Positions 1 to 6,309 are shown, numbered from the stretch's first letter. The stretch is DNA of 7,535 nucleotides from Balneolaceae bacterium (GCA_021767245.1 JAASTO010000128.1:1-7535); one strand, 5' to 3'. Notes: generated by a model not told the origin, from the letters alone. Translations and numbers: made by a program.

Positions 1-539
1 CCAAAAGAGTTGATCTCGGTCACCCCTTGCACGGTCTTAAGTTGTGGAGCAATGAGCCAATCCTGAATGGTGCGAAGTTCAGTCAGCGTATGATTTTGTC
101 CCCTAACCACATATTGAACGATCTCCCCTAAAGCAGTGGAAATGGGGCCCAGCTGAGGTGAAGAAACACCTTCGGGCAACTCTCCGGCTATACTTTGAAC
201 CCTTTGGCTCACCAGCTGCCGCGCAAAATAGATATCGGTGCCCTCGTCAAACTCAATGGTAACCGCAGATAACCCAAACTGTGAGATAGATCGAACTTCT
301 TTGATGTCCGGCAGTCCGTTCATGGCTGTTTCGATCGGGTAACTCACCAACCGTTCTACATCATAAGGAGAGTAACGTCCGGCTTTGGTAATAACCAGAA
401 CCTGAACGGGCGTTACGTCAGGTTGTGAGTTAATGGGAATATCCTGTAGAGAAAAAATGCCGCCGGCGGCCATCAGCACAACCAGCGAGATGGCTACGAA
501 TTTTTGGCGAAGACTAAAATCAATAATATTGTTTAACAT
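1..539 (-). CDS. CusA/CzcA-family heavy-metal efflux RND transporter, N-terminal part (cut by window edge)
   Basis: This is the inner-membrane pump of a tripartite metal efflux system, which uses the proton gradient to drive cations into the adaptor and outer-membrane channel. I translated it directly: ATG at 539-537, then 179 open codons to the edge. It begins MLNNIIDFSLRQKF, followed by the first transmembrane helix (about residues 12-30). Next come the family landmarks: DIPINSQPDVTPVQV (about 33-47), the YSPYDVERLVSYPIETAMNG segment (about 56-75), SISQFGLSAVTIEFDEGTDIYFARQLV (in pieces, about 84-110) and GPISTALGEI (about 131-140). These are diagnostic of heavy-metal (HME) RND pumps rather than AcrB-type drug pumps. 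Full-length members have about 1,030-1,060 residues, so only the first sixth is present. The start lies 18 bp after the adaptor stop, so it is the last of three co-transcribed genes. No strong Shine-Dalgarno is visible. Metal-specifying residues in later helices lie outside the window, so Cu/Ag versus Co/Zn/Cd stays open. Confidence 0.95.
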   Translation of the reverse strand, partial: MLNNIIDFSLRQKFVAISLVVLMAAGGIFSLQDIPINSQPDVTPVQVLVITKAGRYSPYDVERLVSYPIETAMNGLPDIKEVRSISQFGLSAVTIEFDEGTDIYFARQLVSQRVQSIAGELPEGVSSPQLGPISTALGEIVQYVVRGQNHTLTELRTIQDWLIAPQLKTVQGVTEINSF

Positions 540-557
540 GGTTTCGCTGATGTGAGG

Positions 558-1787
558 TTAGTCTGCAAATTGTTCAAAACGTTCAAGAGCTTTCAGGCTG
601 AAAACCTGAGTAACAGCTACTTTTTCACCCGGTTTAAGTCCGCCACTCAATATGGCGTGTTCATCGGTGATGCGGGCTATATCGACGGTTCGCTTTTCAT
701 ACTTAGTTTCAGAGATCTGAACAAATACTGTGGCGTCCGATTGTTCATATTGAACAGCCGCAATTGGGATACTGATCGTATTTTCTTCGGGTTGAGCCAC
801 ATAAGTCAGCCTCACGCTTTGTCCCACCAGTGGCCAGTTGTTTTCTGTGGCGACAATGGAATTCAATACCACGGACCGGTTGTTCTGATCCAAGGCCGGA
901 TTAATAGTAGTGACAGTTGCGTTTAGCGAATGGGCAGAAACACCATCCCGGCTGCCACGTTCCGTGATGGAAAGGGGCGTGCCCGGTTTAATGAAGTACG
1001 CATCTTCAGGAGCGATAAACCCACGCACCAGTACTTCCGTATTATCAATGATATCCAACAGCCGTTGGTAAGCCGTAACTGACTCGCCCATTTCAATGAG
1101 ATGTTCATTCAACACTCCGTCAATAGACGCATAAATGGTCAGTTTGGCATTAGGGTCTGAGGCAAATGGATCCCAGCGTCTGGTCTGGCTTTCGGTGATC
1201 CCAACCGCTTTTAAGCGAGCCAACGCAGCACTTTGTCGGGTTTGGGCGAGCCGAAGGTCGGCCTGTGCCCGCTCCAGGTTTCGGAGCGGACTGATCTTAT
1301 CTTCCGTCAACACTTCCAATCGCTCCACCTGCTGCTGTTGATAGGTGATCTCGGCCGTCGCTTCCAGGTAAGCAGCCACTAAATTGGCGAATTCGAGACT
1401 TTCCAGCTCCAACAAAGGATCGCCTTTTGAGACGCGTTCACCCTCATGAGCATAAATATTCGATACCCGTCCATCGATAGGGGCGCTAACTACAGAGATC
1501 CGCTCAGGTGCAGGGAAGATCTCTCCCGGCGCTTCGATAGAAAATGAGATCGGTTCATCACTGACGGTATAGGTTTCAATATGAAGATTGTTGACCTGCT
1601 CCTCAGTCAATGTGACACTTTGGGCGGCTTGTTCAGCCCTCAGGGAAGGAGGAGCTCCTGTGTCTTCAGTGGTTGGAGAATTTGAGCTCCCCGAGCACCC
1701 GCCAAATGCCAAAGAAACAGAGGCAAATAGCACGGCAGCAGCTTTTAAGGGAGATCGTTTTAAATTGTTGAAGGGTGATGCTTTCAT
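558..1787 (-). CDS. CusB/CzcB-family efflux periplasmic adaptor (membrane fusion lipoprotein)
   Basis: This 409-residue adaptor links the RND pump to the outer-membrane channel. A basic, hydrophobic leader ends in SLAFGGC, giving a probable lipidated Cys31; the -3 position is Phe, so this is a relaxed lipobox. A low-complexity Ser/Thr/Pro linker runs to about residue 58. The barrel-sandwich (lipoyl-like) halves are at about 97-133 (VSAPIDGRVSNIYAHEGERV) and 215-247 (IYASIDGVLNEHLIEMGESV), flanking an alpha-helical hairpin at about 134-200. A beta-barrel follows at about 250-330 and a membrane-proximal domain runs to the end, including GLKPGEKVAV. Length is normal for the family. There is no His-rich or Met-rich N-terminus: His residues are scattered, Met occurs only at 1 and 233, and Cys31 is the sole Cys. 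The CusB-type metal ligands are therefore not obvious. ATG at 1787 lies 15 bp from the upstream stop, with an AGGAAAAG ribosome site overlapping that TAG stop, which suggests translational coupling. Confidence 0.95.
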   Translation of the reverse strand: MKASPFNNLKRSPLKAAAVLFASVSLAFGGCSGSSNSPTTEDTGAPPSLRAEQAAQSVTLTEEQVNNLHIETYTVSDEPISFSIEAPGEIFPAPERISVVSAPIDGRVSNIYAHEGERVSKGDPLLELESLEFANLVAAYLEATAEITYQQQQVERLEVLTEDKISPLRNLERAQADLRLAQTRQSAALARLKAVGITESQTRRWDPFASDPNAKLTIYASIDGVLNEHLIEMGESVTAYQRLLDIIDNTEVLVRGFIAPEDAYFIKPGTPLSITERGSRDGVSAHSLNATVTTINPALDQNNRSVVLNSIVATENNWPLVGQSVRLTYVAQPEENTISIPIAAVQYEQSDATVFVQISETKYEKRTVDIARITDEHAILSGGLKPGEKVAVTQVFSLKALERFEQFAD

Positions 1788-1802
1788 GGCGGTTTTCTTT
1801 TC

Positions 1803-3047
1803 CTAGTTAAAAATGATGTCAGTTTGCAGGTAACGCTCCAGGTTTATCACGGTCAAATAATAATCCCTCAGTGTTTGATAGTAGGTTTCCTGTGTTCTCA
1901 GGTAGGTGCGCTGGGCTTCAAGGAGCGTGAGCAGGTCGAGTTCACCAAGGCTGTAACCCTTCTGGGTCATTTGCACCAGGTCATAGGATTTGGCCTGAAT
2001 ATTTTCTCTGAACCGTTCGATATTATTTTTGGCAGATTCATAACTGTGCCAGGTTTGTTCGGCCTGTTTTTTCAGGAGGAGCCGGAAGTCTTCGTACTTC
2101 CACTCCGTGGCATTTTGAATGGCGTTGGCTTTTTGTACCTCGGGTGATTGCTTTGCCATAAACCAAAGAGGAATGCTGACGCCGACCTCGAAGCCATAAA
2201 ACTCGTAATCATTACCAAAGTCCTGACGGTAGTAACTCAGATTGAGGTCTGGCAAGTAGGTGCTTTTTGCCAGTTTTTTACCAAATGATGTGGCTTCCAC
2301 TTCCCGTTGAATTTGTTTGAGTTTAGGATGATCCTCAAGCTGTATCATCACTTCATCCTGATCGATATCTACAATTTTGTAACTCAGGGTATCCGTGAAG
2401 CCGATATCATAGGTTTGATCCTCAGGGTCTAGGCCTATGGTTTGAAACAGATCATACCGGGCATTCATTATCTCTTTGAACGTAATTTCCTGATTATTCC
2501 GGGCTTCCTGAAGCTGTAGGTCGGCCTGCATGGCATCGATCTCGGATGATTCTCCCATGTCAGCCCGGGCTTGAGCTGCTTCACTCAGATCCTCAAACAG
2601 CTGCACTCTCTCACCGGCCAGGTTGCCTGATTGCAAAGCATAAGCCAGTTGGGTATAGGCGGTCTTAACCTCGACTTTCACCTGATTTTGCAGATCCTGA
2701 AGTTTTAGCTGAAGGGATTGGGTTGTCGCCTTTTCCTGTTTGTTTCGATAGATACTTGATAACGGAAACTCAAGACTTTGTGAAACCGACCATCTTTGCT
2801 CACTGAAATCCCCGTTGTCAATCCCCTCTCTCATGTAGCTGATCTGAGGATCTGCTAAACCAAAACTCAGTGTTTCCTGTTTTTCCTGAGCTCTGATCTG
2901 GTATTGAAGCTGTTTGATCTGAGGGTTCTGACGGTAGGCGATCTCAAGTGCCTTTTGAACACTTAGGGTCGATAGATCTGTGGTATCACCGGGAGCAGGG
3001 GCAGCCTGAAACAACATCAAGGCCACAATAATTACTGAATGAATCAT
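1803..3047 (-). CDS. TolC-like outer-membrane efflux protein (CusC/CzcC type)
   Basis: This is the outer-membrane channel of the metal efflux complex and the first gene of the pump operon. Read from ATG 3047 it has 414 residues; an in-frame TTG at 3056 would give 417. A short hydrophobic leader (IHSVIIVALMLFQAAPAPG) is followed by two TolC/OEP-type repeats. Each has a long amphipathic helix pair and a strand-rich segment: LSVQKALEIAYRQNPQIKQL then SFGLADPQISYMREG in the first, and DHPKLKQIQREVEA then STYLPDLNLSYYRQDF in the second. The near-C-terminal YSLGELDLLTLLEAQRTYL motif is typical of CzcC/CusC proteins. There is no Cys after the leader, so unlike E. coli CusC it is not an N-terminal lipoprotein, and the leader has almost no positive charge. 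The start is uncertain: neither candidate has a well-placed Shine-Dalgarno. The closest GGAG (3076-3079) sits before a tiny ATG-CTC-TAA. The stop TAG overlaps the ribosome site of the adaptor gene. Confidence 0.93.
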   Translation of the reverse strand: MIHSVIIVALMLFQAAPAPGDTTDLSTLSVQKALEIAYRQNPQIKQLQYQIRAQEKQETLSFGLADPQISYMREGIDNGDFSEQRWSVSQSLEFPLSSIYRNKQEKATTQSLQLKLQDLQNQVKVEVKTAYTQLAYALQSGNLAGERVQLFEDLSEAAQARADMGESSEIDAMQADLQLQEARNNQEITFKEIMNARYDLFQTIGLDPEDQTYDIGFTDTLSYKIVDIDQDEVMIQLEDHPKLKQIQREVEATSFGKKLAKSTYLPDLNLSYYRQDFGNDYEFYGFEVGVSIPLWFMAKQSPEVQKANAIQNATEWKYEDFRLLLKKQAEQTWHSYESAKNNIERFRENIQAKSYDLVQMTQKGYSLGELDLLTLLEAQRTYLRTQETYYQTLRDYYLTVINLERYLQTDIIFN

Positions 3048-3112
3048 GTCGATCAACTTAGAGCATTAATTTTCACTCCAAGCTAATCATCAAATCTGTA
3101 GAGAAAATGGAT
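3048..3112 (-). promoter_or_regulatory. Leader region of the efflux operon
   Basis: This is the short gap between the kinase stop and the outer-membrane factor start. Read on the minus strand it contains CAGATTTG (3098-3091), one base from the Bacteroidota -7 consensus TAnnTTTG, with no clear -33 TTG. GGAG (3079-3076) follows, nine bases before a start-stop ATG CTC TAA (3066-3058), and then the TTG/ATG start candidates. One-mismatch matches to this -7 motif are common by chance, so the promoter call is weak. No terminator hairpin separates the kinase from the efflux genes, so read-through from the regulator operon is also possible. Confidence 0.3.
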
Positions 3113-4432
3113 TCAGAAAATAAGGCTGAAAGATACACCCTTATCAGGGTTGTTTACTGCTTTATACTCACACCCGTGCAGCTCGCAGATACTTTTGACG
3201 ATGGATAATCCAAGGCCGGGACTTGAACTGCCGTGCCCTGATAATTTGTCCCCTTTTCTGAACCGTTCGAATACCTGGTCGATCAGATCCTCAGGTATTC
3301 CGGGTCCTTCGTCTTTAACAAATAAAACGATCTGACCTGATCCATTTTCAGCAATCGTTATCCAGATCTTTCCTCCATCAGGTGAAAATTTAATGGCATT
3401 CTGGATAATATTATAAACCGCAGAGTGGATGAGTTCCTTGTTTCCTTTAATAACAGCCTGTCGAGAATATTCTGTTTCAATGGTGATCTCTTTGATCTCT
3501 GTAAAATCGGCCAATTCCTTTAGCACCTGCTCAACGATCTGTGTGATGTCAATCTCATCACTCATTTCATATTGTTTATTTTCGACCCGGCTTATAAGCA
3601 GGAGAGCGTTACTGAGACGGGTAAGCCGGACGGCTGTCTGTTGTATTTCGTGCAGGCGTTCAAGACTGGAAGGATCCAATTGTTCCGAGTCTGAGATCAG
3701 CTTCTCCGCTTTCTGTCGAATGATGGAGAGGGGTGTCAGGAGTTCGTGTGAGGCATTTTGTATGAACTTCCGCTGATCATCAAAGGAAGATTTGATCTGA
3801 GTGAGCATGGTGTTCAGAGCATTATTCAATACCCTGATCTCATAGGTATTAGGCTCAGGAAACGGTTCACCTAATTCATTGGGTGATGAAATATGCTCCA
3901 GCCGGTCAACAGTGTCATAAAATGGAGAAAGGATCCGGCCAAAGGCGTATTGGTTGACCACATACAGCAAGATCACCCAGATAAATAGAGCAGCCAGAAC
4001 ACTCAGCATCACCGTCATACTGATCTTTTCCCAGGCGGCCACTTCCTCATAAATTTCGAGCAGATAATGAGAGCCTCCAACTGATAAAGTGGTGGTTAGC
4101 TTGCGGTACGATTCAGGAAGTTCAGAAACATTCGCGTAGCGTACCGTATCAATGGTCGAAAAATTATTGGAATGAAGGGTGATACTTTGATCGAAGTCAC
4201 TGATCTCAACCCATTCGTAGGAGCCAAGTCCGCCAAGTCTCTTGATCTCGTCCAGGCTGTTAGGGTCTTCCATGAGCTGCTGCTGAATGTCGGCTTTGTG
4301 CTGAAGCAGATGGAAATCGAGTTCATCGTAGATGGTGGTGTTCACAACATAATAGGTGCCCAGTCCGGTTACCACCAACATGAACAGGGAAAGCAGTGAA
4401 TTACTGATCAGTATTTTGTTGTTAAGCTTCAT
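3113..4432 (-). CDS. Two-component sensor histidine kinase (CusS/CzcS-like arrangement)
   Basis: This 439-residue inner-membrane sensor kinase should phosphorylate the response regulator encoded just upstream. It has a first membrane helix at about 10-30, a periplasmic sensor region of about 105 residues (31-135), a second helix at about 137-160 and a HAMP-like linker at about 161-220. The HisKA H-box is FIQNASHELLTPLS, with phospho-acceptor His229. The HATPase domain has an N-box NIIQNAIKFSP (Asn345), G1 DEGPGIP (374-380), an F-box FERF and G2 GLGLSIV (406-412). All catalytic motifs are intact. The periplasmic part has only scattered His (41, 45, 87, 122) and no Cys, so no metal site can be read off. 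ATG at 4432 overlaps the regulator's last codons by 11 bp, which implies coupled translation. Its position between an OmpR-type regulator and the efflux operon suggests a metal-sensing role, but this is inferred from context. Confidence 0.95.
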   Translation of the reverse strand: MKLNNKILISNSLLSLFMLVVTGLGTYYVVNTTIYDELDFHLLQHKADIQQQLMEDPNSLDEIKRLGGLGSYEWVEISDFDQSITLHSNNFSTIDTVRYANVSELPESYRKLTTTLSVGGSHYLLEIYEEVAAWEKISMTVMLSVLAALFIWVILLYVVNQYAFGRILSPFYDTVDRLEHISSPNELGEPFPEPNTYEIRVLNNALNTMLTQIKSSFDDQRKFIQNASHELLTPLSIIRQKAEKLISDSEQLDPSSLERLHEIQQTAVRLTRLSNALLLISRVENKQYEMSDEIDITQIVEQVLKELADFTEIKEITIETEYSRQAVIKGNKELIHSAVYNIIQNAIKFSPDGGKIWITIAENGSGQIVLFVKDEGPGIPEDLIDQVFERFRKGDKLSGHGSSSPGLGLSIVKSICELHGCEYKAVNNPDKGVSFSLIF

Positions 4433-5114
4433 GCGCCTTTACTTTATATCCTACTCCATAAACGGTATCGATGAGGTCAGGGGCCCCTGCATCTGACAAT
4501 TTTCTACGGATATTTTTCATGTGGGAATTAATGAAATCCAGTGAAAAACGGTCATCGATTTTGTTTCCCCAGACATGTTCAGACAGTGCAATTCTTGTGA
4601 CGGTCTTGTTTTTATTGAGAAAGAGATACCGAAGCATTTTGTACTCCGTATCCGTCAGGTCAAGGAAGTCATTTTTGTAGCTTACCTCGGTCTGATCAAG
4701 GTGAATAGACACACCTTCAATATTGATCTCGTTATCATCGATCTTGAACTTCCGGCGCAAAACCGCGTGAATACGTGCTCGCAGCTCCGGCATGGCGAAC
4801 GGTTTGGAAAGGTAGTCATCACTGCCAAGTTCAAGTCCCTGAACCCGGTCTTCAAGTTCACCGCGAGCGGTTAAAATAATGACGGCCGTGTCATCGGAAG
4901 TTTTGCGTTGCTTCTTGATCAGTTTCAAAAGATCGAGACCATCGCCACCCGGCAGACTTAGATCCAGCAAAACCAGGTCGTATTGTTCACCGAGTAAAAG
5001 ATCTTCGGTCTGATCAAAATCCAGGGAGGTATCGACGGTAAAGTGCTCTTCGAGGAGCAGTTCCTCAAGCTCCTCATTAAGCAAAACCTCGTCTTCAACC
5101 ACCAATGCACGCAT
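4422..5114 (-). CDS. OmpR/PhoB-family response regulator, probable activator of the metal efflux genes
   Basis: This 230-residue DNA-binding regulator is the partner of the overlapping histidine kinase. The receiver domain (1-118) has the acidic pocket Glu7/Asp8, phospho-acceptor Asp51 in LVLLDLSLPGGDG, Thr82 in IILTARGE and Lys104 in YLSKPFAMPEL, so it should be fully phosphorylatable. The C-terminal winged-helix domain (about 128-226) carries LTDTEYKMLRYLFLNKNKTV, then HVWGNKIDDRFSLDFINSHM, IRRKL and the closing TVYGVGYK, all hallmarks of OmpR-type DNA binding. The start is the first Met of the canonical MRALVVEDE opening; the preceding bases (ACCTGATACT) give little ribosome site. By analogy with CusR/CzcR it probably activates the adjacent efflux genes and perhaps itself. 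Its direct targets are not shown by sequence alone. Confidence 0.96.
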   Translation of the reverse strand: MRALVVEDEVLLNEELEELLLEEHFTVDTSLDFDQTEDLLLGEQYDLVLLDLSLPGGDGLDLLKLIKKQRKTSDDTAVIILTARGELEDRVQGLELGSDDYLSKPFAMPELRARIHAVLRRKFKIDDNEINIEGVSIHLDQTEVSYKNDFLDLTDTEYKMLRYLFLNKNKTVTRIALSEHVWGNKIDDRFSLDFINSHMKNIRRKLSDAGAPDLIDTVYGVGYKVKAHEA

Positions 5115-5176
5115 AGTATCAGGTTATTTTATGATCAACGGAAAAAGGTAGGGCTGAAAAGTGTACAGAATATGAA
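5115..5176 (-). promoter_or_regulatory. Candidate promoter region of the regulator-kinase pair
   Basis: This 62 bp gap precedes the response regulator. On the minus strand it holds TACCTTTT (5150-5143), seven of eight to the Bacteroidota -7 box TAnnTTTG, 28 bases before the ATG; no -33 TTG stands out. Immediately upstream is TTTCAGCCCTA (5159-5149) preceded by TGTA (5167-5164). A close copy occurs upstream of the efflux operon, at the end of the kinase gene. There is no terminator between the 94-residue gene and the regulator. Confidence 0.3.
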
Positions 5177-5461
5177 TTAGATGATACCCTCATCTTTAGC
5201 CAAGTCGAACATGCTTTCGTGAAGGTTTTCATTATCCAGCTCTCCACGCATACACAGTTCAGTCACTTCCAGTCCATTTAGCATCAGGATGCAGCCCATT
5301 TCACCCAGAACGGCATCAAATTTACGCGGGTCTGCCTTGCTGAGTCTTTCAACATCGATCCCGTCGGGACTGATCTTTTTGTTTACCAGGATATAGAACA
5401 GGTCATCGGGGTTGTCGCCGAAAGAAAATTCTTCCAGTCCGGTATCTTTAAGCTTTAGCAT
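5177..5461 (-). CDS. Hypothetical acidic 94-residue protein, overlaps the HTH gene
   Basis: I do not recognise this protein. It has 94 residues, is strongly acidic (about 21 Asp/Glu against 10 Lys/Arg), and has no signal peptide or membrane helix, so it is probably cytoplasmic. Visible features are an N-terminal FGDNPDDLFYILVNKKISPDGID stretch (14-36, strand then helix likely), a middle part with two Cys (57 and 70: GEMGCILMLNGLEVTELCM), and an acidic tail NLHESMFDLAKDEGII. The two Cys are not in a CXXC arrangement. Its ATG (5461) lies inside the last codons of the HTH gene, with a 14 bp out-of-frame overlap, so the two are almost certainly co-translated and may act together. The next gene downstream is the response regulator, 62 bp away. 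The codon pattern and tight overlap support a real gene. A small partner or effector of the HTH protein is possible but is only a guess. Confidence 0.75.
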   Translation of the reverse strand: MLKLKDTGLEEFSFGDNPDDLFYILVNKKISPDGIDVERLSKADPRKFDAVLGEMGCILMLNGLEVTELCMRGELDNENLHESMFDLAKDEGII

Positions 5462-5867
5462 ATTGGTCTAAAAAATCTCGTGCCTTGATAATTTCGGTTA
5501 TTTCGTTGGTATCGCGATCCACCACCTGCACCTGAAACAAGCTAATGATTGCCTGTTCTTTCAGGGTAGAGATCACTTGTTCGATAGTATCACATTCTTC
5601 GGTTTCACTCACCAGGTCGTTGATGCCCTGCACAATGTAACGCCGGCCACCTGAAGATTTTGTTTTCTGGGTTGAACCGGACTCAGCCTGGGGTTCATCA
5701 AAATATTCGCGGATGGCTTCTTCGGTCACGTACCAGCTTACCCCCAGTTTTCGTCCACGAAGCCGCCCTTCCCGGAGATAGGTCCGAAGCGTCATTTTGG
5801 AAATTCCAAGGATCTCGTGCAGATCATCAACGGAATAAAGGGTTAGGTCACCGATGTTTTTAGGCAT
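5448..5867 (-). CDS. Helix-turn-helix protein (excisionase/MerR-like wing HTH) with unknown C-terminal domain
   Basis: This 139-residue putative DNA-binding protein has an N-terminal segment (about 10-56) matching the HTH_17/excisionase style of MerR-like winged helix. YSVDDLHEILGISKMTLRTYLREGRLRGRKLG is the two-helix reader plus turn, and VSWYVTEEAIREYF supplies the wing and closing helix. A Ser/Gln/Lys-rich linker (57-74) leads to a roughly 65-residue C-terminal domain. That domain contains RRYIVQGINDLVSETEECDTIEQVI and SLFQVQVVDRDTNEITEIIKARDFL, looks mixed alpha/beta, and I cannot assign it. The protein is larger than a phage excisionase (about 60-70 residues), and no integrase or att site is nearby, so a stand-alone regulator is likelier than a recombination factor. 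It overlaps the next gene by 14 bp. The start is the only sensible Met and has no Shine-Dalgarno. Binding of the efflux or regulator promoters is possible but unproven. Confidence 0.85.
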   Translation of the reverse strand: MPKNIGDLTLYSVDDLHEILGISKMTLRTYLREGRLRGRKLGVSWYVTEEAIREYFDEPQAESGSTQKTKSSGGRRYIVQGINDLVSETEECDTIEQVISTLKEQAIISLFQVQVVDRDTNEITEIIKARDFLDQYAKA

Positions 5868-6023
5868 AATGTCTAAATATTGAATGCATTGAATTTATTA
5901 AAGTAGGTGGTTAAACTAAGAATAATATTTCATTACTTTCTATTAGTTATACAAAAGAAATTTGATTTGGTCGAGGGGTCATCTCCGCCGTATATTAGGA
6001 GCAGTTATTCAAAAAACGAAGCG
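5868..6023. other. Intergenic region with no protein gene; possible small-RNA body
   Basis: No convincing open frame was found on either strand. The segment next to the HTH gene (5868-5960) is AT-rich and should hold that gene's leftward promoter, but no clear -7/-33 pair is visible. On the plus strand, TTGATTTG (5962-5969) is one base from TAnnTTTG. It would start a transcript near 5976 that ends at the T-run at 6052, roughly 75-80 nt. Within this lie TCCGCCG (5984-5990), an AGGAG (5997-6001) with no start codon after it, and the exact complement CGGCGGA (6022-6028). Confidence 0.3.
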
Positions 6024-6052
6024 GCGGACTCAGAAAAGGGTCGGCTTTTTTT
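6024..6052 (+). terminator. Rho-independent terminator, plus-strand reading
   Basis: GCGGACTC (6024-6031) pairs with GGGTCGGC (6038-6045) around the loop AGAAAA, giving seven pairs with one G-G mismatch and one G-U wobble. Seven T follow (6046-6052). The wobble becomes an A-C mismatch on the other strand, so the plus-strand RNA folds better. The minus strand also reaches a TTCGTTTTTT run just past the hairpin, so bidirectional use is possible. There is no plus-strand protein gene upstream. The hairpin therefore ends either an unannotated small RNA or, on the other strand, the transcript of the 66-residue gene. Confidence 0.5.
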
Positions 6053-6108
6053 ATGCCTTCGAGTCTTGATCTGATCCTTTTGGTCAGCGATTTGATCTGC
6101 CTTACATT

Positions 6109-6309
6109 TTAATCTTCTCCTGCATTTTTATAAGCCTGGGTAATACGTTGATTCATGAGCCGCCGATAATTCGTGAATTCATATTCACTAACCGTAAACT
6201 CAGATCGGTATTCTCCGTCAAAACACTCCACTTTTAATTTATTGGGTCGATCTGTTTCTGAAATGGTGACCTGAACTTTGCCCAATTTGTAGGAGTCTAT
6301 TTCTTTCAT
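6109..6309 (-). CDS. Hypothetical 66-residue protein
   Basis: I do not recognise this small charged protein. It starts MKEIDSYKLGKVQVTISE and ends NQRITQAYKNAGED. The pattern suggests a small beta-sheet (KVQVTISETDRPNKLKVECF, then YRSEFTVSEYEF) followed by a C-terminal helix. There is no signal peptide, membrane helix or CXXC. The frame stays open upstream to an ATG at 6435 (108 residues), but the extra 42 residues read as translated AT-rich intergenic DNA and would extend almost to the divergent gene. I therefore prefer ATG 6309. A TACCTTTC (6342-6335), one base from the Bacteroidota -7 consensus, would start RNA inside that longer frame, which weakly favours the shorter protein. It is transcribed alone, away from the thioredoxin gene. 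Confidence 0.6.
   Translation of the reverse strand: MKEIDSYKLGKVQVTISETDRPNKLKVECFDGEYRSEFTVSEYEFTNYRRLMNQRITQAYKNAGED

Noticed and set aside
594..610. Inverted repeat TCAGG/CCTGA with a 7-base loop near the end of the adaptor gene
   Set aside because: The stem is short, it lies inside conserved coding sequence and has no T-run on either strand. It is not a credible terminator or operator.
552..926. Plus-strand open frame of 124 codons opposite the adaptor gene, and similar ones at 1824-2147 and 3429-3776
   Set aside because: They lie antisense to strongly recognised genes, have no ribosome site and give compositionally odd proteins. They are shadow frames.
2007..3270. A 14-base direct repeat, TCTGAACCGTTCGA, at 2007-2020 and 3257-3270
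   Set aside because: Both copies lie in coding sequence and encode the same Glu-Arg-Phe-Arg peptide in unrelated proteins (outer-membrane factor and kinase F-box). Shared codon use explains it.
5448..5867. HTH protein as a phage or integrative-element excisionase
   Set aside because: The fold is excisionase-like, but the protein is twice the usual size. No integrase, tRNA, att repeat or phage gene is in the window.
6071..6087. Small hairpin CTGATC/GGTCAG downstream of the 66-residue gene
   Set aside because: It has six pairs including a wobble and no T-run on either strand, so it is too weak to call a terminator.
6053..6112. A 19-codon plus-strand frame beginning ATGCCTTCG directly after the T-run
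   Set aside because: It starts just past a terminator, has no ribosome site and overlaps the end of the opposing small gene. Nothing supports translation.
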